Source: Burkholderia sp. 4M9327F10 (GTDB lineage Bacteria > Pseudomonadota > Gammaproteobacteria > Burkholderiales > Burkholderiaceae). From it: a stretch of 64,000 nucleotides of DNA. Numbering within the stretch: position 1 is the first letter of the stretch; the number at the start of each line of letters is the position of its first letter. The stretch lies in contig NZ_SCNV01000025.1 of the NCBI RefSeq assembly GCF_005503145.1, positions 1 to 64,000 of the forward strand, in the 5' to 3' direction. The notes below the pieces were generated by a model. The model searched no databases. It saw only the letters and a list, made by a program, of their open reading frames with translations, and had not been told where the DNA came from. The translations under genes and the position numbers were made by a program. Positions 52,112 through 59,839 of this stretch are shown here, one piece after another.

Positions 52112-52417
52112 ATGCTCGATACCGACTTTCTTCGACTTGCGTGGCTTGCGTGGCTCGTCTACGGCGGCGACACCTTCGCCGCATGCGTGGCCTTTGAGCA
52201 GTTCGACGCCACGCGGCATATCAACCGCGTCAACCTCAGCCACGCTCTTCGCGATGGCTTCGAAGTCTCCCGGCGCACCCATGCATGGCTCGTCGGTGAA
52301 CGGCGGATACCGCTCTCGCAGTTTGTCGAAGACGTTGCGCATGCCCGTGGACGCGTCTCCAGCGAGATTGCCGGGGGCTGGACCCGCCCGGTCCTGATAC
52401 GCCGCGCTCATCTTTGA
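52112..52417 (+). CDS. Small unrecognised protein of the element
   Basis: 101 residues: MLDTDFLRLAWLAWLVYGG, then FAACVAFEQFDATRHINRVNLSHAL and HAWLVGERRIPLSQFVEDV. It looks helical and globular, without a known domain. GAGAGGAGTGCAG before the ATG is a strong ribosome-binding site and supports this strand. A minus-strand frame (52085-52411) is also open with acceptable codon use, so I keep some doubt. A strong terminator follows on the plus strand. It diverges from the replication gene, and may be its regulator. Confidence 0.6.
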   Translation: MLDTDFLRLAWLAWLVYGGDTFAACVAFEQFDATRHINRVNLSHALRDGFEVSRRTHAWLVGERRIPLSQFVEDVAHARGRVSSEIAGGWTRPVLIRRAHL

Positions 52418-52531
52418 TGCTGCTTTCGAGTGGGGAAATGACGTAGGAATCCGCCCCAGCAGGATGTTTCGCTGGAGGTGTGACTATACGTTGGTGACGC
52501 GGCGAGTGCGTCGCATCTGGGAGAGGTGCCC

Positions 52532-52570
52532 GATACCCCGGCCCGCAAGGGCTGGGGTATCACTTTTTTT
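52532..52570 (+). terminator. Rho-independent terminator inside the element
   Basis: GATACCCC (52532-52539) pairs with GGGGTATC (52554-52561), with GGCCC/GGGCT extending it, followed by T7 (52564-52570). It ends transcription of the small gene before it. Confidence 0.85.
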
Positions 52571-52654
52571 CGGCGTGCAGGCTAAAACCGGTTCATTTAC
52601 GTAACCGGACCGATTTGAGCATCGGCCTCAGCCACCTTGCCGGAGAAATTTCAA

Positions 52655-53035
52655 ATGAATCAAGTTACCCAACGCCGCCGTCCGTCACGCCAACCGCAAC
52701 TGCCGCCACTGCGCGAAAGGTTCGCCACCGAAAGCGGAGCCCAGGCGGCCTGGCGTCTGTTCGCCGCGTGCTGGCGACACGACGGCGGCAACACGTTGCC
52801 GGTTGCAGCGTTTCTCGTCGGGCTTTACAACGGACGCTATGCGTCGGCTGACCTCGCATGGCTCAGCAAGTGGACCGATGACGCAACGTTCGAGGATTTG
52901 CTCGCGACGATGCGCTGGATTCGCGCGAACTCGCAATACGAAATCCACCACATCTTCGCGGGCGACGGCGGCGAAACCATGCTTGCGCTGATGCAGCGGT
53001 TTGAGCTTTGGCCTCAATCGGGCCGGGAGGACTGA
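52655..53035 (+). CDS. Unrecognised small protein of the element
   Basis: 126 residues from ATG 52655 with GGAGAAATT upstream. A basic N-terminus (MNQVTQRRRPSRQPQLPPLRE) is followed by a helical body: AWRLFAACWRHDGGNTLPVAAFLVGLYNGRYASADLAWLSKW, then FEDLLATMRWIRANSQYEIHHIF. I recognise no domain; the spacing suggests a compact helical protein of the kind found next to mobile-element replication genes. It converges on the next gene with 14 bp between the stops. Confidence 0.65.
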   Translation: MNQVTQRRRPSRQPQLPPLRERFATESGAQAAWRLFAACWRHDGGNTLPVAAFLVGLYNGRYASADLAWLSKWTDDATFEDLLATMRWIRANSQYEIHHIFAGDGGETMLALMQRFELWPQSGRED

Positions 53036-53049
53036 GCGCGTTCAGGCGT

Positions 53050-53835
53050 TCAGGCGGCCAGCACGGGAAGCAGCCCGTCGTACCACAGGCTGCCCGTGAC
53101 GGGTTCGCCAGCGACCAGGCTTTTGTCGACGGGCAATAGAACGAGTTCGACATCAGCAGCCTGACTCTCGCTGATGTCGCCTTGAGTGAATGCATCGGCA
53201 AACGAGCGGCACATCGCACGCAGGGCGTGGACGTTCGTGCCGACAATCGCAAGGCGAGCCAGGTACAGGTCGGGAGCCAGTTCGGCAAGTCGGTTGCCGG
53301 TGGGCAGATAGCGGCGACTGAAATGGACGACCTTCGCGCGCTCGCGCCGATTCTTCCATGCGTTCTCGACCTCTGCCCAGATGAGCCCGAACGGGGTATC
53401 GACAAGGGCGTCCGGTACCTTGCCGTCAACGCTGACGACTGGCGAAATGCCCGTCTGGATTTCATGTTCCGTCCAGGCGGTTGTGCCCTCAAGGATATGG
53501 CCGATGACGTACCAGTTCGCGCAGGCGCGGTGGACGGTGTTGCCAAGCGGTAGGCTGGCACCGCTGCGCGCCGGCAACCCGGTCGCCTCGCTAAGGAGGC
53601 GGGCACCGGCCGCTGAGAGCGTATAACAGTCACCGCCGTCAGGCAGCGGGCGGCGCAGGATAAGTTTGTCATCGGCGAGCGTCTTTGCCGCGCGTCGTGC
53701 CATCGCCGGCGCTTGCCTAGCAGTGGGCCAGACGAGCGCGGCAATCATCCGGCTGGTCAGCCAGCCGAAACGGTGAAGGTTCGTGAGGATGGCGAGCATG
53801 TTGCGTTCGCCAGTGGTGCGGTTGTCTATGGTCAT
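53050..53835 (-). CDS. Winged-helix replication-relaxation-like protein
   Basis: 261 residues from ATG 53835 (MTIDNRTTGERNMLAIL). The first ~90 residues are a winged helix: LAILTNLHRFGWLTSRMIAALVW, ARRAAKTLADDKLILRRPL and YTLSAAGARLL. After it a predicted nuclease-like or protein-binding part reads GKVPDALVDTPFGLIWAEVENAWKNRRERAKVVHF, with Asp...Glu-x-Glu spacing reminiscent of PD-(D/E)xK folds. This arrangement resembles the replication-relaxation family of mobile elements. Its role here may be copy control or mobilisation. The identification is moderate. Confidence 0.6.
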   Translation of the reverse strand: MTIDNRTTGERNMLAILTNLHRFGWLTSRMIAALVWPTARQAPAMARRAAKTLADDKLILRRPLPDGGDCYTLSAAGARLLSEATGLPARSGASLPLGNTVHRACANWYVIGHILEGTTAWTEHEIQTGISPVVSVDGKVPDALVDTPFGLIWAEVENAWKNRRERAKVVHFSRRYLPTGNRLAELAPDLYLARLAIVGTNVHALRAMCRSFADAFTQGDISESQAADVELVLLPVDKSLVAGEPVTGSLWYDGLLPVLAA

Positions 53836-54371
53836 TCTGTCGTTTCCCGTGTCGCGGCACAGGAACACCCTTGTGCCATCGACCCGTATAGGAACGACAC
53901 AACGACAACACCGATGCGACCTCCCGGCCGCATCAGCCTACCGGCCCGCTTTCCTCGCTGGACGCGAGACGCGGGCCTACGCGCTAGGGCGCGTCACGGC
54001 TTGAAAAGCAGCGCCACCCCCCGCCGCTCCGCGCCGGGGCAACCCCCTCGGCCCTTTTCATGCACGACACAAGCCCCCGGCGTGGCGGGGGCTGTGGCGC
54101 GCATGAAAAGGCGTGGCTGGACGCCCCGGTCTGCGACGCCGACGGCGTTGCCCCGGCGCTTCGCTCTGGGGGTGGCGGGGCTGTGCCCCCAACGAACTAA
54201 CCAGCGTGGGCGCTGGCCCGCACGTGGACCGTGCTCACGTTCGTCGGCTCCCCCGGCCATCTCGGCCTCGCTAGGGCGAGGCGCATCGCTGGCGGCTGCG
54301 GGCTGGACGCCCTTGCCCCACCGCTACGCGGCGGCTCCCGGAACACCGAACGTTAGGACTCCCATTAGCCA
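53836..54371. other. Very GC-rich non-coding region with extended hairpins
   Basis: About 535 bp between two leftward genes. No frame here is convincing. It contains the large hairpin at 54053-54111 and another short one (GCCTCGC 54266-54272 with GCGAGGC 54277-54283). Such a region could hold an origin, a transfer or packaging site, or a structured RNA. Confidence 0.5.
54053..54111. repeat. Large two-tier hairpin of the element
   Basis: CCTTTTCATGC (54053-54063) pairs perfectly with GCATGAAAAGG (54101-54111). Inside, AGCCCCCG (54072-54079) pairs with CGGGGGCT (54086-54093) around a 6-nt loop. The intervening ACGACAC and GTGGCGC segments pair in part. The size and perfection suggest a functional single-strand structure, for example a lagging-strand origin or a nick site. 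Confidence 0.6.
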
Positions 54372-56075
54372 CTAATCGATGGCCTCTTCGGCTTTCTTTC
54401 GCCGTCGCGGAGTGGGAACTACGCACTGACCCGTGAGTGCGCCAAGAAGCCTCGGGCTAGGGGTGAAGGTGGCGGCTCTTCCGTCAGGTGTTTCAATCCA
54501 TTCGGGCTTCTGCGTTGGGTCAGGGAGCGGCAAAGCGATTGTGTCTGCGTCTGCCTTCAACTGGACTACGACCATTTCTCGCGGCCAAATCCATAGTGCC
54601 TCAACGCACAAAATCATTTTCATGTGCGTTTCAGCGCGGATACGCTCAGAGGCGTCGTCATCGGAATACAGCGCTTGCAATACGGCATCTGCATCGTTGT
54701 CGTTGTCCGGAACGTATGAAGCAGCGCGTAGCTGGGCTTCAAGAATCGCCGCGCGAGATTCTAGGGCTGGAATGCCGCGCTCGCATTCTGCGAGCCGTTT
54801 TATGAGAGTAGGAATGGGTAGCTCCGCCTGCTCAATGGCTTCGGCAAGGCGGGACCGCCGTTTATCCAAATCTGAAATTTCTCCTTTCACTGACGCCAGC
54901 TCATCACGCAGAGACGACAGCCGCGTGTCGTCACCCAAATGCTCGGAAAAATAACGATAGAGGAGCGGGATAAGAGCACGTTCCAGTTCCTTTGCATTGT
55001 AGTTAGGGCAGGAAGAAGCGCCGCGATGTCTGTCCGAGCAGACATATTGTGCATATCCTTTGCTGTTTTTCTTGCTGCCGGCTTTGGCCTTGCGCGCTAG
55101 TGTCGCTCCGCAATGACCGCAAAATATGACACCTTGGAACACATTGCGATAGGTAGCATCCCGCCTGTTCGGCTTTCCACGTCGTGCGTCAATTGCAGCG
55201 TTCGCGCGAAAGAACAATTCCTCGCTGATAATTTCCGGATACCATTTTTCGACGACTTGTCCGCTCGGCGTCGATTGGCCGTCACGGATGACGTGGAACT
55301 CAAGTTCACCAAGGACAGCGCGATTCCGGACCAATTTTGTGGGCAGCGTCGTGTGCCACCCGGTTCCTTTTTCTCGTGCTGACAAGCTAGGGACCAGCCA
55401 GTTTTCCGCGTTAGCTTGTTTAGCGATGGCTACACCACCGTAGCCGGAAGCCGCAAACTCAAACACCTTCTTCACGATTTCAACTAGCTCCGGAATCTCT
55501 TCCCAATCGGAGCCATCAGCCGTGCGGCGCAGCCATCCCGGCGCTCTTCCAAAAACGCTTCTATCAAGTTGCTCGCGCGCACGGTCATGGACAGCCCGGA
55601 TGCGTTGCGATTTGACCCGGGATTCATCGTGCCCGCGATACAGGAGCATGACCGACAGCATAAAATCCGCAGGGTTGGTCAATCGCTCCTTCGACCACTC
55701 TTGGCCATCCATCAGAGTCACGCACGTGATACCCGACTGCACGATGCTCAGTAGCAGCGTAACGGCAGTAGGTAAATCAGCGCGAGTGAGCCGGTCGAGA
55801 TTTTCGATAATCAGGTAACTTCCCTGAGGGACCAGTCCACCCGAGACGGCTTGCAGGAACGTAGCCAGCGCGCCTCGCGAGATGTTGTCCTTATTGAAGC
55901 CTGAAACGCCCAAGTCATGGATGGACAATTTCTCATCCAGTGTCCACCCGTGCCGAGCGCACCACTCGCGTGCGCCAGCAGTTTGCCGTCGCAGGCTATC
56001 GCCCGAGGCCTGTCGAGGAGTTGAAAAGCGTATGTACGAAACGACGAGGGGTTGGCTCATGTGGTCAGAATTCAT
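54372..56075 (-). CDS. Large serine recombinase (integrase of the ykgJ element)
   Basis: 567 residues. The resolvase-like catalytic domain has the nucleophile Ser18 in VVSYIRFSTPRQASGDSLRRQ-type sequence, followed by ENLDRLTRADLPTAVTLLLSI and SERIRAVHDRA-like residues. The recombinase domain (about 190-310) and a zinc ribbon (IFCGHCGATLARKAK ... YVCSDRHRGASSCPNY) are present, then a coiled coil (LASVKGEISDLDKRRSRLAEAIEQAE). The gene starts 40 bp from the right att site and is transcribed into the element, the usual layout of integrase modules. It cuts ykgJ within GGCAAGCCG. No excision factor is recognised. Confidence 0.92.
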   Translation of the reverse strand: MNSDHMSQPLVVSYIRFSTPRQASGDSLRRQTAGAREWCARHGWTLDEKLSIHDLGVSGFNKDNISRGALATFLQAVSGGLVPQGSYLIIENLDRLTRADLPTAVTLLLSIVQSGITCVTLMDGQEWSKERLTNPADFMLSVMLLYRGHDESRVKSQRIRAVHDRAREQLDRSVFGRAPGWLRRTADGSDWEEIPELVEIVKKVFEFAASGYGGVAIAKQANAENWLVPSLSAREKGTGWHTTLPTKLVRNRAVLGELEFHVIRDGQSTPSGQVVEKWYPEIISEELFFRANAAIDARRGKPNRRDATYRNVFQGVIFCGHCGATLARKAKAGSKKNSKGYAQYVCSDRHRGASSCPNYNAKELERALIPLLYRYFSEHLGDDTRLSSLRDELASVKGEISDLDKRRSRLAEAIEQAELPIPTLIKRLAECERGIPALESRAAILEAQLRAASYVPDNDNDADAVLQALYSDDDASERIRAETHMKMILCVEALWIWPREMVVVQLKADADTIALPLPDPTQKPEWIETPDGRAATFTPSPRLLGALTGQCVVPTPRRRKKAEEAID

Positions 56076-56105
56076 ATCATGCTAGTATCCCATTATAAGA
56101 CAGAT

Positions 56106-56114
56106 GGCAAGCCG
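56106..56114 (+). repeat. attR core GGCAAGCCG
   Basis: Direct copy of 45372-45380. It lies 31 bp from the start of the recombinase gene and in phase with the remaining ykgJ codons. Confidence 0.8.
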
Positions 56115-56297
56115 GCGGGCATTCGCTGCGTGCAACTCGGCGACGATCTGCGCTGCGCGATCTTCGGCCGGCCCGAGCGGCCGGCGTGCTGCTCCGGCCT
56201 GCAACCTCAGGCGGAGATGTGCGGCACGACGCGCACCGAGGCGTTGGCCTGGCTGATCCAGCTCGAAACGCAGACGCAGCCCACGGCGCGCGTTTGA
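56106..56297 (+). pseudogene. ykgJ: 3' part of the split ykgJ
   Basis: From GGC AAG CCG on, the frame reads AGIRCVQLGDDLRCAIFGRPERPACC, then PQAEMCGTTRTEALAWLIQLE, the C-terminal part of YkgJ. It is in phase with the 5' part at 45261. The open frame continues upstream into the element (MAHVVRIHIMLVSHYK...), but that leader is the antisense of the recombinase start, so a product from here is unlikely. Function is probably taken over by the copy at 45400. Confidence 0.88.
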
Positions 56298-56377
56298 GCG
56301 CGTCTGATCCCGTCCTTGCGCGCAACAACATCATGGTCCGATCCCCGCCACGGGGCTGTTTCAACTGGAGAGTTCGC

Positions 56378-56962
56378 ATGACCCAACCCGTCGCGCCGGC
56401 CCGGCGCCGCTTCCTGCTCACGGCCAGTGCTGCTGTGGGCATCACGTTGTCGCTGGCGGCTTGTGCGTCGTCGACCTTCCCGTTCATCCCATCGCACTAC
56501 ACGTTCTCGCAGCAGCAGGTGCAGGACGCCGTGCAGCGCAAGTTCCCTTACCAGCGGACCATCTCGCAGGTGTTCCAGGTTGCGCTGACCAATCCGGTGG
56601 TCGGCTTTCTGCCGGATAGCAACCGTGTCACGGTGCGGCTCGACGCGCACCTCGCCAGCCCGTTCCTGCAGCAGCCGGTGGACGGCGTGTTTACGCTGTC
56701 GAGCGAGCTCGCCTACGACGCCGCCAGCCGCTCCGTGGTCCTGAAGTCGCCCAATGTGGACAGCGTCAACGTGAGCGGTGGCGCGCAGGCCTACACGCAG
56801 CAAATCAACGCTGCTGCTGAACTGTTGGCCACGCAACTGCTGAAGAACTATCCGATTTACACCTTCAAGCCCGAGCAATTGCAATTCGCCGGCGTGAACT
56901 ACGAACCCGGTACAATTACAATTCTTACAAACGGCATACGCGTGCAGATCGTCGAGAAATGA
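56378..56962 (+). CDS. DUF1439 lipoprotein
   Basis: 194 residues from ATG 56378, with GGAGAG upstream. The N-terminus has a twin-arginine-like stretch (ARRRFLLTASAAVGITLSLAAC) and a lipobox ending at the Cys. The mature part is the DUF1439 fold: YTFSQQQVQDAVQRKFPYQRTISQVFQVALTNPVVGFLPDSNRVTVRLDAHL-like sequence, then DGVFTLSSELAYDAASRSVVLKSP. YceB of E. coli is a relative, probably a lipid-binding protein of the envelope. It is a chromosomal gene, upstream of uppP. Confidence 0.85.
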   Translation: MTQPVAPARRRFLLTASAAVGITLSLAACASSTFPFIPSHYTFSQQQVQDAVQRKFPYQRTISQVFQVALTNPVVGFLPDSNRVTVRLDAHLASPFLQQPVDGVFTLSSELAYDAASRSVVLKSPNVDSVNVSGGAQAYTQQINAAAELLATQLLKNYPIYTFKPEQLQFAGVNYEPGTITILTNGIRVQIVEK

Positions 56963-57037
56963 CGTATACGCGGCCGGCAGGGCCGCGTGTTGCTGCTTGA
57001 CCCGCCCTGATTCGAAACCTGGCGATGAGGGGTACGG

Positions 57038-57874
57038 ATGGACTGGTTACTGGCTGGCAAGGCGTTGATACTCGGGGTCGTCGAAGGGCTGACGGAATTT
57101 TTGCCGGTCTCGAGCACGGGTCATCTGATCGTTGCGGGCAGCCTGCTCGATTTCACCGGAGCACACGCCAAGACTTTCGACGTCGTGATCCAACTGGGAG
57201 CGATTCTGGCCGTGTGCTGGGAGTATCGCCGGCGCATCGGCACGGTCCTCGCTGGATTGCCGGCGCGGCCCGATGCAAGGCGTTTCGCGCTCAACGTGGT
57301 GATCGCCACCATCCCGGCCGTCGTACTGGGCTTGATGTTCGAAGCGACAATCAAGTCGGCGCTATTTGCGCCGTTGCCGGTGGCTCTTGCTCTCGTGGTG
57401 GGCGGCGTAGTGATCCTGTGGGCCGAAGCGCGGCAGCGCACTCGCGGGACTGTGCCGCCGCGCGTGCAGTCGGTCGACGCGCTAGGTCCGCTCGATGCGC
57501 TCAAGGTTGGCCTCGCGCAGTGCTTCGCGCTGATTCCGGGCATGTCGCGCTCGGGTTCGACGATTATCGGCGGCATGCTGTTTGGTCTTGAGCGGCGTGT
57601 GGCGACCGAGTTTTCCTTTTTCCTCGCCATGCCGATCATTTTCGGTGCAACGGCCTATGAGCTGCTCAAGAGCTGGCACCTGCTCTCGGTGGATGCACTC
57701 GGGATGTTCACGCTCGGCTTTGTGGCCGCGTTCGTCAGTGCTTTCGCATGCGTGCGCTGGCTACTGCGCTACATAGCCGCGCATGATTTCACGGCGTTCG
57801 CGTGGTATCGGATCTGGTTCGGCCTGTTGATCCTGATCGTCGGTTATAGCGATGGTCTGAACTGGTTTGAGTGA
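57038..57874 (+). CDS. uppP: Undecaprenyl-diphosphatase
   Basis: 278 residues of UppP/BacA. The two signature motifs are intact: EGLTEFLPVSSTGHLI (about residues 15-30), with catalytic Glu, and PGMSRSGSTIIGGML (about 165-180), with the Ser/Arg pair. Eight membrane helices can be traced. It removes a phosphate from undecaprenyl diphosphate on the outer face of the inner membrane, so that the lipid carrier can be reused in peptidoglycan synthesis; it also confers bacitracin resistance. The length is normal and a strong terminator follows. Confidence 0.96.
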   Translation: MDWLLAGKALILGVVEGLTEFLPVSSTGHLIVAGSLLDFTGAHAKTFDVVIQLGAILAVCWEYRRRIGTVLAGLPARPDARRFALNVVIATIPAVVLGLMFEATIKSALFAPLPVALALVVGGVVILWAEARQRTRGTVPPRVQSVDALGPLDALKVGLAQCFALIPGMSRSGSTIIGGMLFGLERRVATEFSFFLAMPIIFGATAYELLKSWHLLSVDALGMFTLGFVAAFVSAFACVRWLLRYIAAHDFTAFAWYRIWFGLLILIVGYSDGLNWFE

Positions 57875-57907
57875 CGGGTTCGTTGTTGTCCTTAAGTCCT
57901 GAAAGCA

Positions 57908-57937
57908 AAAAAGGTCCGCGTGCGTGCGGACCTTTTT
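57908..57937. terminator. Bidirectional terminator between uppP and trmB
   Basis: A 12-bp stem (AAAAAGGTCCGC, GCGGACCTTTTT) with a 6-nt loop. The A-tract and T-tract on both sides let it act for uppP (plus) and trmB (minus), which converge here. Confidence 0.9.
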
Positions 57938-57981
57938 GCTGCTTCTCTCTGGCTGTTTCGGAGCCGGCGACAGTGCTGCGC

Positions 57982-58809
57982 TTAGCCGCCGCTGCGCCGC
58001 TTGAACACCAGGTCCCACACGCCATGACCGAGCTTCAGGCCGCGGCGCTCGAATTTTGTCACCGGACGGTAGTCCGGGCGCGGCGCATAGCCGTCGGCCG
58101 TGTTTTCGAGCGCGGGTTCGGCGCCCAGCACTTCGAGCATCTGCTCGGCGTAGTTTTGCCAATCGGTCGCACAGTGCAGATACGCGCCCGGCTTCAGGCG
58201 CGAGACCAGCAGCGCGACGAATTTCGGTTGAATCAGGCGGCGCTTGTGATGCCTCGCCTTGTGCCACGGATCGGGGAAGAAAATGTGTACACCGTCCAGA
58301 CTCTGCGGCGCGATCATCTGTTCGAGCACTTCGACCGCATCGTGCTGGATGATGCGAATGTTCGACAGTTGCTGTTCGCCCATCAGCTTGAGCAGCGCAC
58401 CGACGCCCGGCTCGTGGACTTCGACGCCGAGAAAATCGTCGTTGGGGCGATGCGCTGCGATCTCGGCTGTGGTCGCACCCATGCCGAAGCCGATTTCCAG
58501 TATGCGAGCGGCGTCGCGGCCGAACACGGCGTTCCAGTCCGGTTGCTGCGGCGTGTAGGGCAACACGAAGCGCGGACCGAGTTCGTCCATTGCGCGGCGC
58601 TGGCCAGTGGAGACGCGGCCGGCGCGCGTGACGAAACTGCGGATGCGGCGTAGGCGCAGCGCTTCTTTCGAGTCGTTTGCTTCTGTTGCCTCGCCGGCGC
58701 TGACGTCTTCGCTGAGGTCTTCGCGGGTGATGGACGGCTCGTGGTTCGCGTCGTCAGCGGTTTGGGGAAGCGCGTCCGGCTGGCCGGCTTGGTTCGGATC
58801 GTGGATCAT
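57982..58809 (-). CDS. trmB: tRNA (guanine-N7)-methyltransferase
   Basis: 275 residues. SAM motif ILEIGFGMGATTAEIA (about 110-125), then FLGVEVHEPGVG, and the TrmB signature VHIFFPDPWHKARHHKRRLIQ. The C-terminal KFERRGLKLGHGVWDLVF is also typical. It methylates G46 in the variable loop of tRNAs. An acidic N-terminal extension (~50 residues, DDANHEPSITREDLSEDVS) is seen in many Burkholderia relatives. The true start may lie downstream of 58809, near residue 50, where conservation begins (LRRIRSFVTRAGR). Confidence 0.94.
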   Translation of the reverse strand: MIHDPNQAGQPDALPQTADDANHEPSITREDLSEDVSAGEATEANDSKEALRLRRIRSFVTRAGRVSTGQRRAMDELGPRFVLPYTPQQPDWNAVFGRDAARILEIGFGMGATTAEIAAHRPNDDFLGVEVHEPGVGALLKLMGEQQLSNIRIIQHDAVEVLEQMIAPQSLDGVHIFFPDPWHKARHHKRRLIQPKFVALLVSRLKPGAYLHCATDWQNYAEQMLEVLGAEPALENTADGYAPRPDYRPVTKFERRGLKLGHGVWDLVFKRRSGG

Positions 58810-58979
58810 CTTCGATGGCTACAAAAAGGTAGCGGCAAGGTGAGGGCGGTAGGGACGCCGCTGCGTGCACCGGAAGGCGCGACTGCATCGAGCGTAGCAA
58901 GTTACCGCCGTCAGTACGAAAAAGCCGCCTTCATAGAGGCGGCTCTCGTGCTGGATTCCGCTGAGGGTCAGCTTGAATG

Positions 58980-59053
58980 TGGAGCGGGCGATGGGAATCG
59001 AACCCACGGCTCTAGCTTGGGAAGCTAGGGTATTACCATTATACGACGCCCGC
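58980..59053 (-). tRNA. tRNA-Gly(CCC)
   Basis: The minus strand forms a full cloverleaf: acceptor GCGGGCG/CGCCCGC, D arm with TATAATGGTAATA, anticodon arm CTAGC-TTCCCAA-GCTAG with anticodon CCC, T arm GTGGG-TTCGATT-CCCAT, discriminator T and encoded CCA. Confidence 0.93.
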
Positions 59054-59839
59054 AGAGCGCGCTATTTTACGCGGGATTGGGGTGTTTAGGCAAATGCGGC
59101 TCGGGCGAGCGGGGTGGAAAGCGGGGCCGGGGATGCGCACCTTGCACGTTTTCCGGGCAGCTTGAAGTCACCCTGTCGGCACCTGACCTCCTGCAGAATG
59201 CGCCTGCATCCAGCGGAAGCGAGCCACCTCCGTTGAATTCGTTTAACTCCATGAATTAAAGAGAAATTTCAGATCATTAAGCGTTGCTTGTTCAATGAAC
59301 CGGATTGGTTTTGGTCAATGGGAAGCCGGGTTCGGCTTCGTCTCGGCATGTCAAATATTGCCTCTAAATGGCGAACTCATGAATTGCACGGGTTCGGAAG
59401 ATAACACCGTTGACAGTGTGAGGAAATTGATGTCCTTATTCGATTACGTTAACACAGACCGCCCAGCACTTCACCGCTCTCCGATATTGATCCAAATCGC
59501 ATAGATAAGCGCAGAACACCCGATAACCCTATCAATGCGCCTTGGATATTGACGCTGAAGCCCATCACGTGGACTCCGCCATCGTCCACCGGGAAATGCC
59601 TTTTCACCTTGAATCTCTCAAAACCCCTACAGAAATATTAAAGCCTGCAGGGATCTTGCCGTATACCTCTTTAGCACTATTTCAAATTATTACAGAGAAC
59701 CACATAAGCGACTTTTGTCAAGTGGGCTCCCGAGTAATTCCGAGAATTAGTGCTAACAGCAAAAAATCGAGGTCGTTCAAACTAACGGCACGAGCTTGCG
59801 GATTCCACAACCGCGCTTGTCCAAATAAAACAAACAGAT
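59054..59839. other. Intergenic region before the lipoprotein gene
   Basis: About 790 bp, AT-richer than its neighbours. Small frames (for example 59295-59504 and 59542-59943) have no known domain and no good ribosome-binding site; I do not call them. The region probably contains the promoter of the lipoprotein gene at 59840. Confidence 0.45.

Larger units (their letters stand above)
45372..56114. mobile_element. 10.7-kb integrative element inserted in ykgJ
   Basis: Bounded by the GGCAAGCCG repeats. Contents: replacement ykgJ, kinase/helicase/unknown cassette, GPA-type replication gene, three small genes, two hairpin loci and a large serine recombinase next to the right end. There are no capsid, portal or conjugation genes, so it is a replicating but non-autonomous element, similar in style to phage satellites or mobilisable islands. 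Removing it restores an uninterrupted ykgJ frame. Confidence 0.85.

Noticed and set aside
52085..52411. Minus-strand gene of 108 codons opposite the small gene at 52112
   Set aside because: Codon use is acceptable on both strands, but the plus strand has the strong ribosome-binding site and a terminator after it. I kept only the plus strand.
53713..54375. 220-codon plus-strand frame between the winged-helix gene and recombinase
   Set aside because: It runs antisense to the winged-helix gene start and through hairpins, with Pro/Arg/Ala-rich composition typical of GC-rich chance frames.
56052..56105. Functional fusion of the ykgJ 3' part with an element-encoded leader
   Set aside because: The frame is open, but the leader is antisense to the start of the recombinase gene and has no good ribosome-binding site.
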